Source: Fibrobacter sp. UBA4309
GTDB taxonomy: Bacteria > Fibrobacterota > Fibrobacteria > Fibrobacterales > Fibrobacteraceae
Length of the DNA: 64,000 nt
NCBI RefSeq assembly: GCF_002395745.1
Contig: NZ_DGUN01000051.1
Span: 1-64,000 of the forward strand
Direction of reading: 5' to 3'
The notes beneath the pieces were generated by a model that was not told where the DNA came from, did no database searches, and saw only the letters and a list, made by a program, of their open reading frames with translations. Below, piece by piece: positions 53,202 through 62,097 of this stretch. Each line of letters starts with the position of its first letter. The stretch's first letter is position 1. A program made the position numbers and the translations under genes.

Positions 53202-54277
53202 TTCAATATCCTTGTTTCTTCTTGCCTTAGGGGTACAGGCGCTTCCCGCTGTTTTTTCCGTTCTTTTTGAAGTTTTTCGAAATCGCCCAGCTTCCAGGGA
53301 GCCCCATTTACCACGTTTTCAAAATCAATCACGTACTGTACGTTCTCTTGCGACCTAAGTGCCGCATCCCGGAGCATCGGTTCCTTGTCTCCGCCAAAAT
53401 ACATGCCCGACGCCTTCTTGATGTCGTCAACAATGTTGTCAATCTTTTCGTTCACGACCTTCTTGAACACGTTCATCTGCATGATGGAATTCAGCACGGA
53501 ATTGCTCGGGAACACGATGGCCGTTAATTTGTACTTAAGTTCCTTTCGGGAGACTTCGTCCATGTCCAGGAAGGCGATAGCGGAACCGTGCAAGGACCAG
53601 CGCAACACCTTCGCATGCCCATAGCCAAAGAACAGATTGCGCATGCCGAGCTTTTGCCCGGCACTGTCCTGTAGCGCCCAGTAGAATTCGCCCGAAAGGC
53701 TGCGGCCGTTGCTGCCGTTAAAGAAACGGTGGTTACGGCTCGTGTAGCCGAGCGTGTAGTTCGATTTCAGGTAGGCGTTGATCAGCTGCGCCGTAAAAGG
53801 CATATTGTCGAACAGGTAACTGATGATATCCGCACCGAGCGGGAGCGTTCCATGGTTCACGTAGATGGCTCGATACTGGCGCCCCAGACGGGCGAATATT
53901 TCCGTCGCCATGGGCTGCCGCAAGTCGGCAGGGAACCCGCGCTTGACAATTTCGTGGTAGGGAGCGCAGTATTCCGCATCGTACTTGACCTTCGGCCAGG
54001 GCTTGAAATCGGCCTCGGTGCAAAAATCGTAACGGGTACCAAGGCACTTCTCTACACCGGAGCAGAGGCTACGCACATCGTCTTCCTTGCCGGCGAGCTG
54101 CATCAACACGCGGCCGCGCTTACGGGATTTCATCACGGAATCCTGGTGGGCGGCCATCTGTTCCGCCTTGGAAAGCGATTCGGGCGTCGAGGGAACGGCC
54201 AGCGACGGGGCAGCAGCAAGCACAACGCAAAGAACTGCGTAGAAAATCGCGCGTATGCCCTGTCCGCCTATCCGCAT
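53198..54277 (-). CDS. Secreted protein of unknown family
   Basis: 359 residues from the Met at 54277, which begins a signal peptide (MRIGGQGIRAIFYAVLCVVL, ending near LA before VPST). The mature part is mixed alpha/beta with Cys residues (SLCSGVEKCLGTRYDFC) and segments such as YVNHGTLPLGADIISYLFDN and FFGYGHAKVLRWSLHGSAIAFLDMDEVS. The C-terminus is strongly basic and helical (KLQKERKKQREAPVP). I do not recognise the family. It is co-transcribed with the M16-like lipoprotein gene (4-bp gap) and trmH (4-bp overlap). It probably acts in the envelope. Confidence 0.7.
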   Translation of the reverse strand: MRIGGQGIRAIFYAVLCVVLAAAPSLAVPSTPESLSKAEQMAAHQDSVMKSRKRGRVLMQLAGKEDDVRSLCSGVEKCLGTRYDFCTEADFKPWPKVKYDAEYCAPYHEIVKRGFPADLRQPMATEIFARLGRQYRAIYVNHGTLPLGADIISYLFDNMPFTAQLINAYLKSNYTLGYTSRNHRFFNGSNGRSLSGEFYWALQDSAGQKLGMRNLFFGYGHAKVLRWSLHGSAIAFLDMDEVSRKELKYKLTAIVFPSNSVLNSIMQMNVFKKVVNEKIDNIVDDIKKASGMYFGGDKEPMLRDAALRSQENVQYVIDFENVVNGAPWKLGDFEKLQKERKKQREAPVPLRQEETRILK

Positions 54278-54281
54278 TTTC

Positions 54282-55793
54282 TTACCTGAATTCCAGGCTG
54301 TCCAGCGGGACAACCGTAAACGTTCCCAGCTTTTCAAGCTTGGAAACCGGACCCACGACCGAGATGGTCATCTTGCTCTTGTCAAAATACTTGGCGGTCA
54401 TCGCCTTCACCTGTTCCGCCGTCACCGCGTTGACCTCGTTCACGAAGTCCACGTAATGCGTCTGCTTCTTGCCGAGAAGTTCATCCTTCGCAAAAATCTG
54501 CGCAGTCGCTTCCGGCGAATCAAAAAGACTCGGCAAGCTTTCGACAATGGACTTCTTGGCCTGTTCCAGTTCTTCGGGAGTAGGTCCGTCCTTCGCGAGC
54601 TTGTCTATTTCTTCAAAGACGAGCTTGATGGCGAAATCGGCGGATTCCACCTTCGTCTGGAGGGCAATCGTCGTCATGGCCGTATCGCGGTAGTCGTTGC
54701 CGGCACTGCTATAGACGCTGTAGGCAAGGCCCTCGTCGCTACGCACGCGGTTCATGAGCCTGCTCGTAAAACTGCCTCCGCCCAAAATAAAGCTCGCTAC
54801 CGCCGTCGGGTAATAATCCGGATGCGGACGCTTTACGAACGGCTGGTTCATCGAGATGTTCGCCTGGGAGATGTCCTTGTCCACGACATAGATTCCGGGC
54901 TTCCTGATGAACGAAAGCGGCTGCGGAACGGGTTTCGGTTCCTTCGGGGCAGCGACCTTCCATGCCGCAAAGAATTCCTTCAACTGCGTCACGGCAGAAT
55001 CGCGATCCACGTCTCCCGAAAGGGCAAACACGATGCGGTCTGAAGAGAACACGCCTTCGGCAAGGCGTTTCACGTCGGCCACGGAGACCTTCTTGTATTC
55101 GTCGCCGGTAGCGTCCCAAAGGCGGGCGTTCGGGGCGTAGTTCACCTTGGAGCGGAGGGCCGAAAGCACCTTCGCGGGAGTATCGTAGCGGCGTTCGTAG
55201 GCCGTCACGAAATTCGCCTTCACGATTTCCAGTTGGTCCTTGTCGAATGACGGAGCGGTAAGCACGTTCTTCGCAAGGGCGAGCATCGAGGCATAGTCCT
55301 TCGAAAGGCAGTCAATGTCAATCGACGCCAGGAACGTCCCCGTCCCTGTAGAAAGCGATGCGCTGATAAACTCGAGCGAATCGTCCAATGCCGCAGGAGA
55401 CATCCCGCCGCCCGCTCCCCGGCGCAGCATCGAGCCGACCATACCGGAAGCGGCCTCGTCACGGATCGTGGCGGGGATATTGGATTCCTCGAAATAAATC
55501 GTCAGGTTCACGAGCGGCAAGCTGCGGTCGCTTACGATATAGCCAGAAATGCCCTCCGCCAGCTGTATACGGAATTCTCCCGGGACGGGCGCCACATACT
55601 TGAATTCCGGGAACACCACATCCTTGTAGCTTGCAGGGAGCGCCGGTTCTGCAGCGGGCCCGGAAGCCGGAGGTTCGGCCGGAGCCGCCTGGGAAACGGG
55701 TTTTGCCGCCTCGGGAGCCGGAGTCGGCGAACACGCGGCAAGCAGCAGCGTACCGACAATGTTAAAAACAACGAAAAGACCGATTTTTTGCAT
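54282..55793 (-). CDS. M16-peptidase-like lipoprotein lacking the zinc motif
   Basis: 503 residues. A lipoprotein signal peptide ends in LLLAAC, followed by an Ala/Pro-rich linker (about 25-60). Residues about 75-500 match two M16 halves: DRSLPLVNLTIYFEESNIP, ISASLSTGTGTFLASIDIDC, RVRSDEGLAYSVYSSAG, and the C-terminal Arg/Tyr substrate site. The HxxEH zinc-binding motif is absent: the position reads ATIRDEAASGMVGSMLRRGA. It is therefore probably a non-catalytic partner, like the inactive subunit of two-chain M16 proteases. No active M16 partner is in the window. The Met at 55793 is used because it starts the signal peptide. Confidence 0.85.
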   Translation of the reverse strand: MQKIGLFVVFNIVGTLLLAACSPTPAPEAAKPVSQAAPAEPPASGPAAEPALPASYKDVVFPEFKYVAPVPGEFRIQLAEGISGYIVSDRSLPLVNLTIYFEESNIPATIRDEAASGMVGSMLRRGAGGGMSPAALDDSLEFISASLSTGTGTFLASIDIDCLSKDYASMLALAKNVLTAPSFDKDQLEIVKANFVTAYERRYDTPAKVLSALRSKVNYAPNARLWDATGDEYKKVSVADVKRLAEGVFSSDRIVFALSGDVDRDSAVTQLKEFFAAWKVAAPKEPKPVPQPLSFIRKPGIYVVDKDISQANISMNQPFVKRPHPDYYPTAVASFILGGGSFTSRLMNRVRSDEGLAYSVYSSAGNDYRDTAMTTIALQTKVESADFAIKLVFEEIDKLAKDGPTPEELEQAKKSIVESLPSLFDSPEATAQIFAKDELLGKKQTHYVDFVNEVNAVTAEQVKAMTAKYFDKSKMTISVVGPVSKLEKLGTFTVVPLDSLEFR

Positions 55794-56000
55794 TTCCCTA
55801 AATATAGATATTACGCCACCACACAGGCGCAAAAGGATTCCAATTTGGAATATCGATTTAAAAAAAGATTTGGCTCGAGCCCCCGAAAAGGCCTATATTA
55901 TTCCCATAGAGCCTTTCCGGTGGATTATCACGCGGCATCGCACAGCGAGCCGACCGTCTCCAAGAGAGACACACCCACCCGAAAGGCTTTTTTTGTACCC

Positions 56001-56036
56001 CGTCATGGCGGTTCCGGCTCGGAGGCCGGAATGACG
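56001..56036. repeat. Palindromic intergenic repeat (REP-like)
   Basis: cgtca (56001-56005) pairs with tgacg (56032-56036), and ttccggc (56012-56018) pairs with gccggaa (56025-56031), with an asymmetric bulge in the left arm. It lies in the 277-bp gap between the M16-like gene and the VWA genes. No gene was seen in this gap. Confidence 0.6.
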
Positions 56037-56070
56037 GACCCGCCATCCAGAAAGTTTCCTATAGCATGTA

Positions 56071-57099
56071 CTACGAGAATCTTCCCGCGAGCTGCTTGCG
56101 ACGGCGGCCTCGTTCGGACACAGTCGCCTCTATCAAGAACAACAACGCCGACAATGCCAGGAAGATCTGGTAGCGGTCCTGGTAATTTTCCATGCGGTCG
56201 GTAGCCTGTTCCTTTTTCTCGAGGCCCGCAATTTCGGTCAGCACTTTCTGCAACTGGAATTCGCCGGGACTCGCATAGAAATACAGCCCGCCCGTCACGC
56301 TCGCAATCTCCTGCAAGGTCGATTCTTCCAGGCGCGTCGTCACGATATTGCCCTGCATGTCCTTCTTGTAGGCGACTTCGCCGTTACGCGTCTTTACCGG
56401 TATGGGCACGCCTTCGCGCGAACCGATTCCAATCGTATAGATCTTTATTCCCAGCTCGGCGGCTTCCTTCGCGGCATTCACGGCGGCGTCTTCGAGTTCT
56501 TCGCCGTCACTCATGAGGATCATCACGGAATACTGCCCGGCACCGCCGGAATTCTTGTACAGGCTCATCCCCTTGCGGATAGCCTGCTCCAGGTTCGTGC
56601 CCGGCATGAGCCAGCCCGGATTCAGTTCCCTGAGCATCATCTGTACAGTGCCGTAATCGAGCGTGAGAGGCACCATCACCTGGGCTTCGCCGCTAAAGGC
56701 GACAAGGCCGACACGGTCGCCAGCAAGGCTTTCGAGGAACGCCGAAATCTCGTGGCGGCTGCGCACGAGCCTGTTCGGTTTCACGTCTTCGGCCAGCATC
56801 GAAAGGGAAATATCCTGCAAAAGCACAAGGTCCAGGCCGCGGCGTTCAATATGTTCCATCTTACGGCCCCACTGCGGGCGCGCCAACGCGACGAACAAGA
56901 AGGCGATGGCAAGCAAAAGCAGGAGCACCTTGGCCAAGCGTCGCCACGGCGAAACGCTCGTCGAAAGCTTGGGCAGCATTGAAAGCGATACGAACCGCGC
57001 TGCCAGTTTCTTGCGACGGCGGTAGGCATAGTAGAAAAGAAGCGCAAATAGCGGCAGAGTGAACAGGCCCCACAAAAAATTCGGTTCGGCAAATCTCAT
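56071..57099 (-). CDS. VWA-domain membrane protein, BatA/BatB-like (second)
   Basis: 342 residues. N-terminal membrane helices (about 10-26 and 57-76), then a von Willebrand A domain at about 88-290 with the MIDAS-like motif LQDISLSMLAEDV, the segment FSGEAQVMVPLTLDYG and ILMSDGEELED. A C-terminal helix follows (about 315-332). In Bat operons such proteins, with a MoxR ATPase, affect oxidative-stress tolerance and envelope function. MoxR and the DUF58 protein are not in the window. The gene follows the other VWA gene by 15 bp. Confidence 0.88.
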   Translation of the reverse strand: MRFAEPNFLWGLFTLPLFALLFYYAYRRRKKLAARFVSLSMLPKLSTSVSPWRRLAKVLLLLLAIAFLFVALARPQWGRKMEHIERRGLDLVLLQDISLSMLAEDVKPNRLVRSRHEISAFLESLAGDRVGLVAFSGEAQVMVPLTLDYGTVQMMLRELNPGWLMPGTNLEQAIRKGMSLYKNSGGAGQYSVMILMSDGEELEDAAVNAAKEAAELGIKIYTIGIGSREGVPIPVKTRNGEVAYKKDMQGNIVTTRLEESTLQEIASVTGGLYFYASPGEFQLQKVLTEIAGLEKKEQATDRMENYQDRYQIFLALSALLFLIEATVSERGRRRKQLAGRFS

Positions 57100-57114
57100 G
57101 GCATTCCCCCTTCC

Positions 57115-58218
57115 CTACGGGATCCTCACGAAGCGCGTGTTCGCGAGCAAAAGTTCAAGCAAAATGAGCAAGGCACCGGCCAATAGCCAGGGGTAAAATT
57201 TTTCGGCATAGCGAGCATAGGCGACCGTCTCGATTTCCGATTTCTCGAGCTGGTCGATTTCGGCATAGATTTCTTCGAGCTGTTCCTTGTTCTCGGCACG
57301 GTAGAACTTGCCACCGGTCTTCTGCGCCACGGCAGCGAGAGTCCTCTCGTCGATACCTTCTTCCGGAGTAATATCGCGTTCGCCCCAGGAAATTTCGCCC
57401 GTCCACGGGTTCTGCTGGAAAGAGAGAATCTTTCCGTTTTTCTTGCCCACGCCCACCGTATAGACCTTGATTCCCAGCGACTGGGCGACATCGGCGGCTC
57501 GCACGGGCGAAATCACGCTCGCGTTGTCACGGCCGTCGGTCAGGAGCACCACCACGCGGGACTTGGCATCGGACTTTTCCAGGCGGGCGAGCGCGTTCAT
57601 GAGGCCATCACCGATAGCCGTTCGGCTCGCAATAATGGAATCCCGGGCCAATTCATCGGTGGCACCCAGAATCTCGAGAAGACTCCCGTAATCGAGCGTA
57701 AGCGGACACTGCGTCACGGCACGGCTACCGAAAGCCGAAAGCCCTATGCGGTCGCTGTGGCGCTTCTGGATAAATTCGGCAATCACCACCTGGGCATAGC
57801 CCATACGGCTGTACTTCCAGTAATCGCCCGATTTCAGGATGCGTTCCGCGTTCATCACGCCGAGTTTTGCCTGTTCGGTACGGGTCAGCATGTCGAGCGT
57901 CCCCATGGAGCCCGAGACGTCAAGGGCAAGCATGATATCGACGCCGTCGGTATTGGTATATTCCACCTCCATGGCGTTCTGCGGGCGGGCAAGCGCCACG
58001 ATAAAGCAGCAGAGGGCCGCGAGGCGCAGAGCCGGCACGATATGCCTAAAACGCACCCTACGGCTAGGGACAGCCCTTTTCGCGATAGAAAGGGCAGGAA
58101 ACTTGATAGTACTCTTACGACGGTGCTGACGGTACACGTACAGCGCAACAAGAACAGGAACCAGGATAAACAGCCAGAAGGCTTCCGGGTTCTGGAAATG
58201 AAGCGATCCTATATCCAT
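57115..58218 (-). CDS. VWA-domain membrane protein, BatA/BatB-like (first)
   Basis: 367 residues from the Met at 58218. Earlier in-frame Mets would run into the GH8 terminator. Helices at about 13-29 and 58-76, then a VWA domain at about 88-310 with MIDAS LALDVSGSMGTLD, FGSRAVTQCPLTLDYGS and VVLLTDGRDNASV. A C-terminal membrane helix (WLLAGALLILLELLL) precedes the end. A BatA-like role with a MoxR ATPase is known for the family; partners here are unseen. The two VWA proteins may form a pair. Confidence 0.88.
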   Translation of the reverse strand: MDIGSLHFQNPEAFWLFILVPVLVALYVYRQHRRKSTIKFPALSIAKRAVPSRRVRFRHIVPALRLAALCCFIVALARPQNAMEVEYTNTDGVDIMLALDVSGSMGTLDMLTRTEQAKLGVMNAERILKSGDYWKYSRMGYAQVVIAEFIQKRHSDRIGLSAFGSRAVTQCPLTLDYGSLLEILGATDELARDSIIASRTAIGDGLMNALARLEKSDAKSRVVVLLTDGRDNASVISPVRAADVAQSLGIKVYTVGVGKKNGKILSFQQNPWTGEISWGERDITPEEGIDERTLAAVAQKTGGKFYRAENKEQLEEIYAEIDQLEKSEIETVAYARYAEKFYPWLLAGALLILLELLLANTRFVRIP

Positions 58219-58233
58219 GGCCGAGAATATACA

Positions 58234-58263
58234 AAAAACCGGAGCCCGAAGGCCCCGGTTTTT
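58234..58263 (-). terminator. Rho-independent terminator after GH8 gene
   Basis: Arms aaaaaccgg (58234-58242) and ccggttttt (58255-58263) pair, with an inner gcc/ggc around a cgaa loop and one A/C mismatch. On the minus strand it ends in a T-run (ttttttgtat) just before the VWA genes. Confidence 0.85.
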
Positions 58264-58281
58264 CAAAGAAAAACGAAGGTT

Positions 58282-60489
58282 TTACTTAACGCTGACAGGA
58301 CGGATGTCGCCGTTTACCTTCACAAGGAACACACCCTTGTTCGGGAGGGTGACAGCGTGCGAGGCGCTAGTAATCTTGCCAGAAGCAACCACCTTGCCCT
58401 GGACGCTCATGATAGCGTAGCTGGAGCCGATCTTGGCGTTGAGAATCTGGACCTGGAGACCGCTCGTGTGGACCTTGATGGTGCTGAGAGCGTCAGCCAT
58501 GGCGATGGACACGGAGCCCGAACTGGAAGAGCCGCCGATGGAGGCAGAAGAGCCCACAACCGTGCTGGAAGAAGACGGCGGGATAACTTCCTTGATTTCG
58601 ATGCCCGTCAGCTTGACCGGATCGATAACCTGGCCGCTCGCATCGAGGAACTCGATGGACTTGAGGGAGATGGAAGCGTAGCCACCCTTAGGCATCTTGG
58701 CTTCGAACTTCACGCCAGAAGCAGTCTTCATGACATCGTTCGCAGTGGAGGGGTCATTGACCCAAGTCGGAACAGTAAGATCGCCAACAGTGGGTGAGCC
58801 GCCACCAGCCAATTTGAGCTTGATGGTTTCATAACCATTGGTCGTTTCCAGCATATAGCCCGGTTCACCACCCGCTTCGGAAGTAGAGGTATTGAGCAAG
58901 GCAAAGCGGATTGTTCCTTCAGTCTTGATATTGAACCGAACAGCGCTCACACCAAGAGCGGTGAAATCCACACCGGATTCATCGGCCTTGAAGTTCATGG
59001 CGATACCGGCACTCGGATAGTGACCGGCATTGGCATCAGCAGAACCATAAGCCGGTTCCGGGCCGATCTCGATAAACGCTTCGGCGGTAATGCCTTCGCT
59101 ACCGAGGAACAGCGGAGAAGAACCGGAATCCGGCTTCATCTGCGTACCGGTATTGGACCACTTGTCATGATAGGCACCCCATTTCCAGAAACCAGAAAGA
59201 CCGACCGAAGAATCTTCCTTAGCCTGCTGGATACCGGAAGGCATCCTGACGCCACGCATCAAGGACGGATCGGGGGTAAACTTCGTAAAGCTGTTCATAT
59301 CGTAGAAGTTGGGCATGTTACCGGTCATGAGGAGCAAATAGAGGATATTCAAGGTTGCCGGGTAGTACTTTTCACCCGGAACATTGTCTTGACCGCAATT
59401 GCTGGCAGACTCGCAGCTAGTCAGAGAAGCAAGGACCTTGTACACAGTTTCCATGTAAGCCTTGTCCGCTTCACCATCGAAACTGGATGCCGCAAGGCCG
59501 AGACCGCCGGAGAACGTAGAAGAAACGAACTTACGGGCACTGATATTGGGGTCGGAACCATCGGGCTTGTAACCGGACTGGATACCACCGGCATCGTTGA
59601 AGGTGGCAGAATAGAGCCAGTTCACAATTTTCTTGTTGAAGCTCTTGGCATCATTATTGCCATACCAGTAGTAGGCCCAGGCGGTACGCCACGGAGTACG
59701 GGCGGCATCGTCAAAGAAGGCGGCCATTGTAGCACCGTCACCAACGGCAGCCTCGCGGTTGATCATCGGCTGATGGGAATTCCAGTCACACCAGTCGGTC
59801 ACGAGACCCGACGTACCATTTTGGCACTGACTCAAATCACTAGCCGTAGTCGAAAGTACATTGCTCCACGGACCGTTAGTGTCAACAGATTTGAAAAGTT
59901 CAATCGTGGCGAGAGCGCCATAGCTCGGGTTGAATGCGGTATTCCACCTGTTACCCGGCTTGACATGGCCACCGTTGATATCGTTCTGGGCAATCCAACT
60001 GATAAGGGTTTTGGCGTCGTTCAAGTAGGAGTCGTTACTCCACTGCTTTGCAGCCATCAAGAGAGCGAGAGCCGCATCGAAGTCAGCGTCCGTTGCCGTG
60101 CCACCCTGGGCACCGTCACCCACACGCCAGTTCATACCACCACCGGTACCGTCGGCATTGCTCTTCCAGGTGCTATAGAGTTTATCAAACATCTCCTTGG
60201 CGCCATTGGAGCCGTCATCCATATACACGGCAATCAACATACCATAAGCAATACCTTCAGAAACGGTAGAGCCGGTTCCGTCCGGAGATAAAATCCAGCC
60301 ACGGTTACCGTCGTAAAAGGCAGTCTTCCACCGATTGAAGTGCGCCTTGATCATATCCGTATCGGCAAACGGGATAGTATAGCCGTGCGGATTCTTCACG
60401 TTCTGCGGGAACGGATACTTCGGGGCAGCAGTACCCGCGACAGCGGCCAACGCGACCGCGCATGTCGTAATCTTCAGTAAAGATTTCAT
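58282..60489 (-). CDS. GH8 endoglucanase/xylanase with CBM-like domain and T9SS-like tail
   Basis: 735 residues. A signal peptide (about 1-21) is followed by a GH8 domain at about 25-440. The general-acid Glu lies in GSTVSEGIAYGML (about E78), and the conserved Asp lies in TATDADFDAALALLMA (about D134/D136), with GGGMNWRVGD between. Residues about 450-665 form a beta-rich module resembling a CBM11-like domain. A Ser-rich linker (about 667-685) leads to a C-terminal sorting domain of the T9SS type A style (LQVQILNAKIGSSYAIMSVQ through VFLVKVNGDIRPVSVK). Family 8 enzymes cut beta-1,4-glucan, xylan or chitosan. The Met at 60489 starts the signal peptide. A terminator follows. Confidence 0.92.
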   Translation of the reverse strand: MKSLLKITTCAVALAAVAGTAAPKYPFPQNVKNPHGYTIPFADTDMIKAHFNRWKTAFYDGNRGWILSPDGTGSTVSEGIAYGMLIAVYMDDGSNGAKEMFDKLYSTWKSNADGTGGGMNWRVGDGAQGGTATDADFDAALALLMAAKQWSNDSYLNDAKTLISWIAQNDINGGHVKPGNRWNTAFNPSYGALATIELFKSVDTNGPWSNVLSTTASDLSQCQNGTSGLVTDWCDWNSHQPMINREAAVGDGATMAAFFDDAARTPWRTAWAYYWYGNNDAKSFNKKIVNWLYSATFNDAGGIQSGYKPDGSDPNISARKFVSSTFSGGLGLAASSFDGEADKAYMETVYKVLASLTSCESASNCGQDNVPGEKYYPATLNILYLLLMTGNMPNFYDMNSFTKFTPDPSLMRGVRMPSGIQQAKEDSSVGLSGFWKWGAYHDKWSNTGTQMKPDSGSSPLFLGSEGITAEAFIEIGPEPAYGSADANAGHYPSAGIAMNFKADESGVDFTALGVSAVRFNIKTEGTIRFALLNTSTSEAGGEPGYMLETTNGYETIKLKLAGGGSPTVGDLTVPTWVNDPSTANDVMKTASGVKFEAKMPKGGYASISLKSIEFLDASGQVIDPVKLTGIEIKEVIPPSSSSTVVGSSASIGGSSSSGSVSIAMADALSTIKVHTSGLQVQILNAKIGSSYAIMSVQGKVVASGKITSASHAVTLPNKGVFLVKVNGDIRPVSVK

Positions 60490-60819
60490 TCTTTTTTCCT
60501 TCGTTTTTTTTGTTTTCCCACCCACCCTAAATATAATTGAACCCACGAAATATTGCACCCCACAGTATGTAATAATTCCGTTGCACACGGCGTAAAAACG
60601 TCGGTTCGTAAACAAAAAATTTCAAACAAGATGTTGCCAAAGTGCCCTGCGTCACACGAAAACGCGGAGTGTAGGATGATTGATAATTGAGAGTCATCCT
60701 TGACCAGTCATCCTCCGAAGGAGGATCCATCATTTTTATACCATCGCTAGTCCAACCCGCCGAGGATCATCACTTTCATACAGGCGCATGTACAAGAGTG
60801 ATGGGGCCCCCTCTAAGTT
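60490..60819. other. Intergenic region, 330 bp: repeats, no gene
   Basis: No convincing reading frame was seen. The part nearest GH8 (60490-60650) should hold its promoter, but no clear -35/-10 pair was found. The middle carries the palindromic repeat at 60693-60728. From 60768 to 60803 catcact and agtgatg form a 7-bp inverted repeat with a 22-base loop, ending before gggccccc. The acyltransferase gene's stop is at 60820. Confidence 0.5.
60693..60728. repeat. GTCATCCT direct repeat with hairpin
   Basis: gtcatcct occurs at 60693-60700 and 60707-60714. The second copy is part of a perfect 7-bp hairpin, atcctcc-gaa-ggaggat (60710-60726), ending in atcc. On the plus strand catttttat follows, so it could also act as a terminator. 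It shares the gtcatcct...gaagga...atcc core with the element near 3.35 kb. Confidence 0.6.
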
Positions 60820-61995
60820 CTAATTACCCACTGCTTTCTTCCGCTTGCGGCGCCAAGTCTTGAACTCCATATACAGCGTACTGACCGCATACACGAACAC
60901 CATGAAGAGAACGGTATTTTTGGGGCAGTTCAAGTTGCAAATGCCCCAGGCGATCGTAATGAACGGCAGGTGGATGAGGTACGGATAGAAGCTCGCGCGG
61001 CCGACACGGCGCACAATCCCGATGCAGAAAAACCGGGCCATGAACCCCTTGCCGCTCAGAAGCGACAAGACGAACATCCCGTAAACGAGAATCGGGAAAC
61101 TATGGTGAATAAAGTAATTCACGCCGGGATTGTTGGACGGCCCCATCAGGAAGAGGCTCCCGTAAAGTGCGGCCAGCAACACCGCCTGCGCGAGCCCGCT
61201 AACGTAATCGCGCTTGAGAAAATCAAAGAAACCTTCCTTGTACAACCGGAAAATGACCATGCCGAAAATGTACTCGAATATGCGCACCGGCGCGAACATG
61301 TGGAAGAACCTGTACTTGGCCGCATAGCCGTCGAACCAGAGATTCCCGGTCAGGCCGAAGACCGCCGCCCAGACAATCCCCGGAACAAACACCGCGCCAA
61401 AGAGAATCCAGAGCGTGCGTCGGTTCTGCCTAAAGAGCCAGCGGCTGAACCACGGCGTAATGGCGTAGCACACGAAAAAACTCGTAAGCGACCAGGAGGG
61501 TTCGTTCAGTTTCATCCCCAAGTCGGGGACAATGGACCACGTCAGCGAAAGGTGCAAGAGCAGGCTCCGCCAGGGATGCGCCATCGCGGCAAGCCCGCGG
61601 GACGCGCAATCACCCAGCTCGCCAAGCGACGGCAAGTGCGAATACCCGCTGAACTTGAACACGAGTACCACGAACATCAGGAGCGTCATAAAGAAATGCA
61701 GCCGGTAAAGCTTGGCGATACGGCTGAACATGAACGGGATGGTCGCGATACGCCTGTCCGGGTCGTTGAACTTGCTTGCGAACAGGAATCCGGCAAATAC
61801 GTAGAAAATGCCCGCCGCAAACGCGGGTGCGTCGATGATGGGCATGAGCCACTTGCAATCCGACATGTAGGCTAGCGCATTCGAGCTCCCCAGGTGGAGC
61901 ATCACGATATTGATGCTCGCCAGGAGGCGCAGCCCGTCGATAGCCGGGAAATAGTTGGCCTTCCCTGGAGATGTGGTCGCAACATATTCTGCCAT
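60820..61995 (-). CDS. Acyltransferase-3-family membrane protein
   Basis: 391 residues from the ATG at 61995. A TTG at 62037 would add 14 residues. N-terminal block YFPAIDGLRLLASINIVMLH with the family His, then FYVFAGFLFASKF, FSRIAKLYRLHFFMTLLMF and about ten membrane helices, ending in a basic tail (KTWRRKRKKAVGN). It O-acylates sugars from acyl-CoA at the inner membrane. It lies between two secreted glycoside hydrolase genes rather than in the glycan locus, so its target may be a different envelope glycan. No RBS is obvious before either start. Confidence 0.85.
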   Translation of the reverse strand: MAEYVATTSPGKANYFPAIDGLRLLASINIVMLHLGSSNALAYMSDCKWLMPIIDAPAFAAGIFYVFAGFLFASKFNDPDRRIATIPFMFSRIAKLYRLHFFMTLLMFVVLVFKFSGYSHLPSLGELGDCASRGLAAMAHPWRSLLLHLSLTWSIVPDLGMKLNEPSWSLTSFFVCYAITPWFSRWLFRQNRRTLWILFGAVFVPGIVWAAVFGLTGNLWFDGYAAKYRFFHMFAPVRIFEYIFGMVIFRLYKEGFFDFLKRDYVSGLAQAVLLAALYGSLFLMGPSNNPGVNYFIHHSFPILVYGMFVLSLLSGKGFMARFFCIGIVRRVGRASFYPYLIHLPFITIAWGICNLNCPKNTVLFMVFVYAVSTLYMEFKTWRRKRKKAVGN

Positions 61996-62050
61996 AACGC
62001 GCCGAAATCTAGAAATATTTCCGGCAACTTTTTCCAAGAAAATAAATAGA

Positions 62051-62070
62051 CCCCCGGATAACTCCGGGGG
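62051..62070 (-). terminator. Rho-independent terminator after GH10 gene
   Basis: cccccgga (62051-62058) and tccggggg (62063-62070) form a perfect 8-bp GC-rich stem around taac. On the minus strand tctatttattttctt follows. It lies just after the GH10 stop and before the acyltransferase gene. Confidence 0.85.
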
Positions 62071-62097
62071 CCTGCGGTGTTTTGGATTAGGATTCTC

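Noticed and set aside
59020..60291. 423-codon open frame on the plus strand
   Set aside because: Antisense to the GH8 gene, with no signal peptide or family motif.
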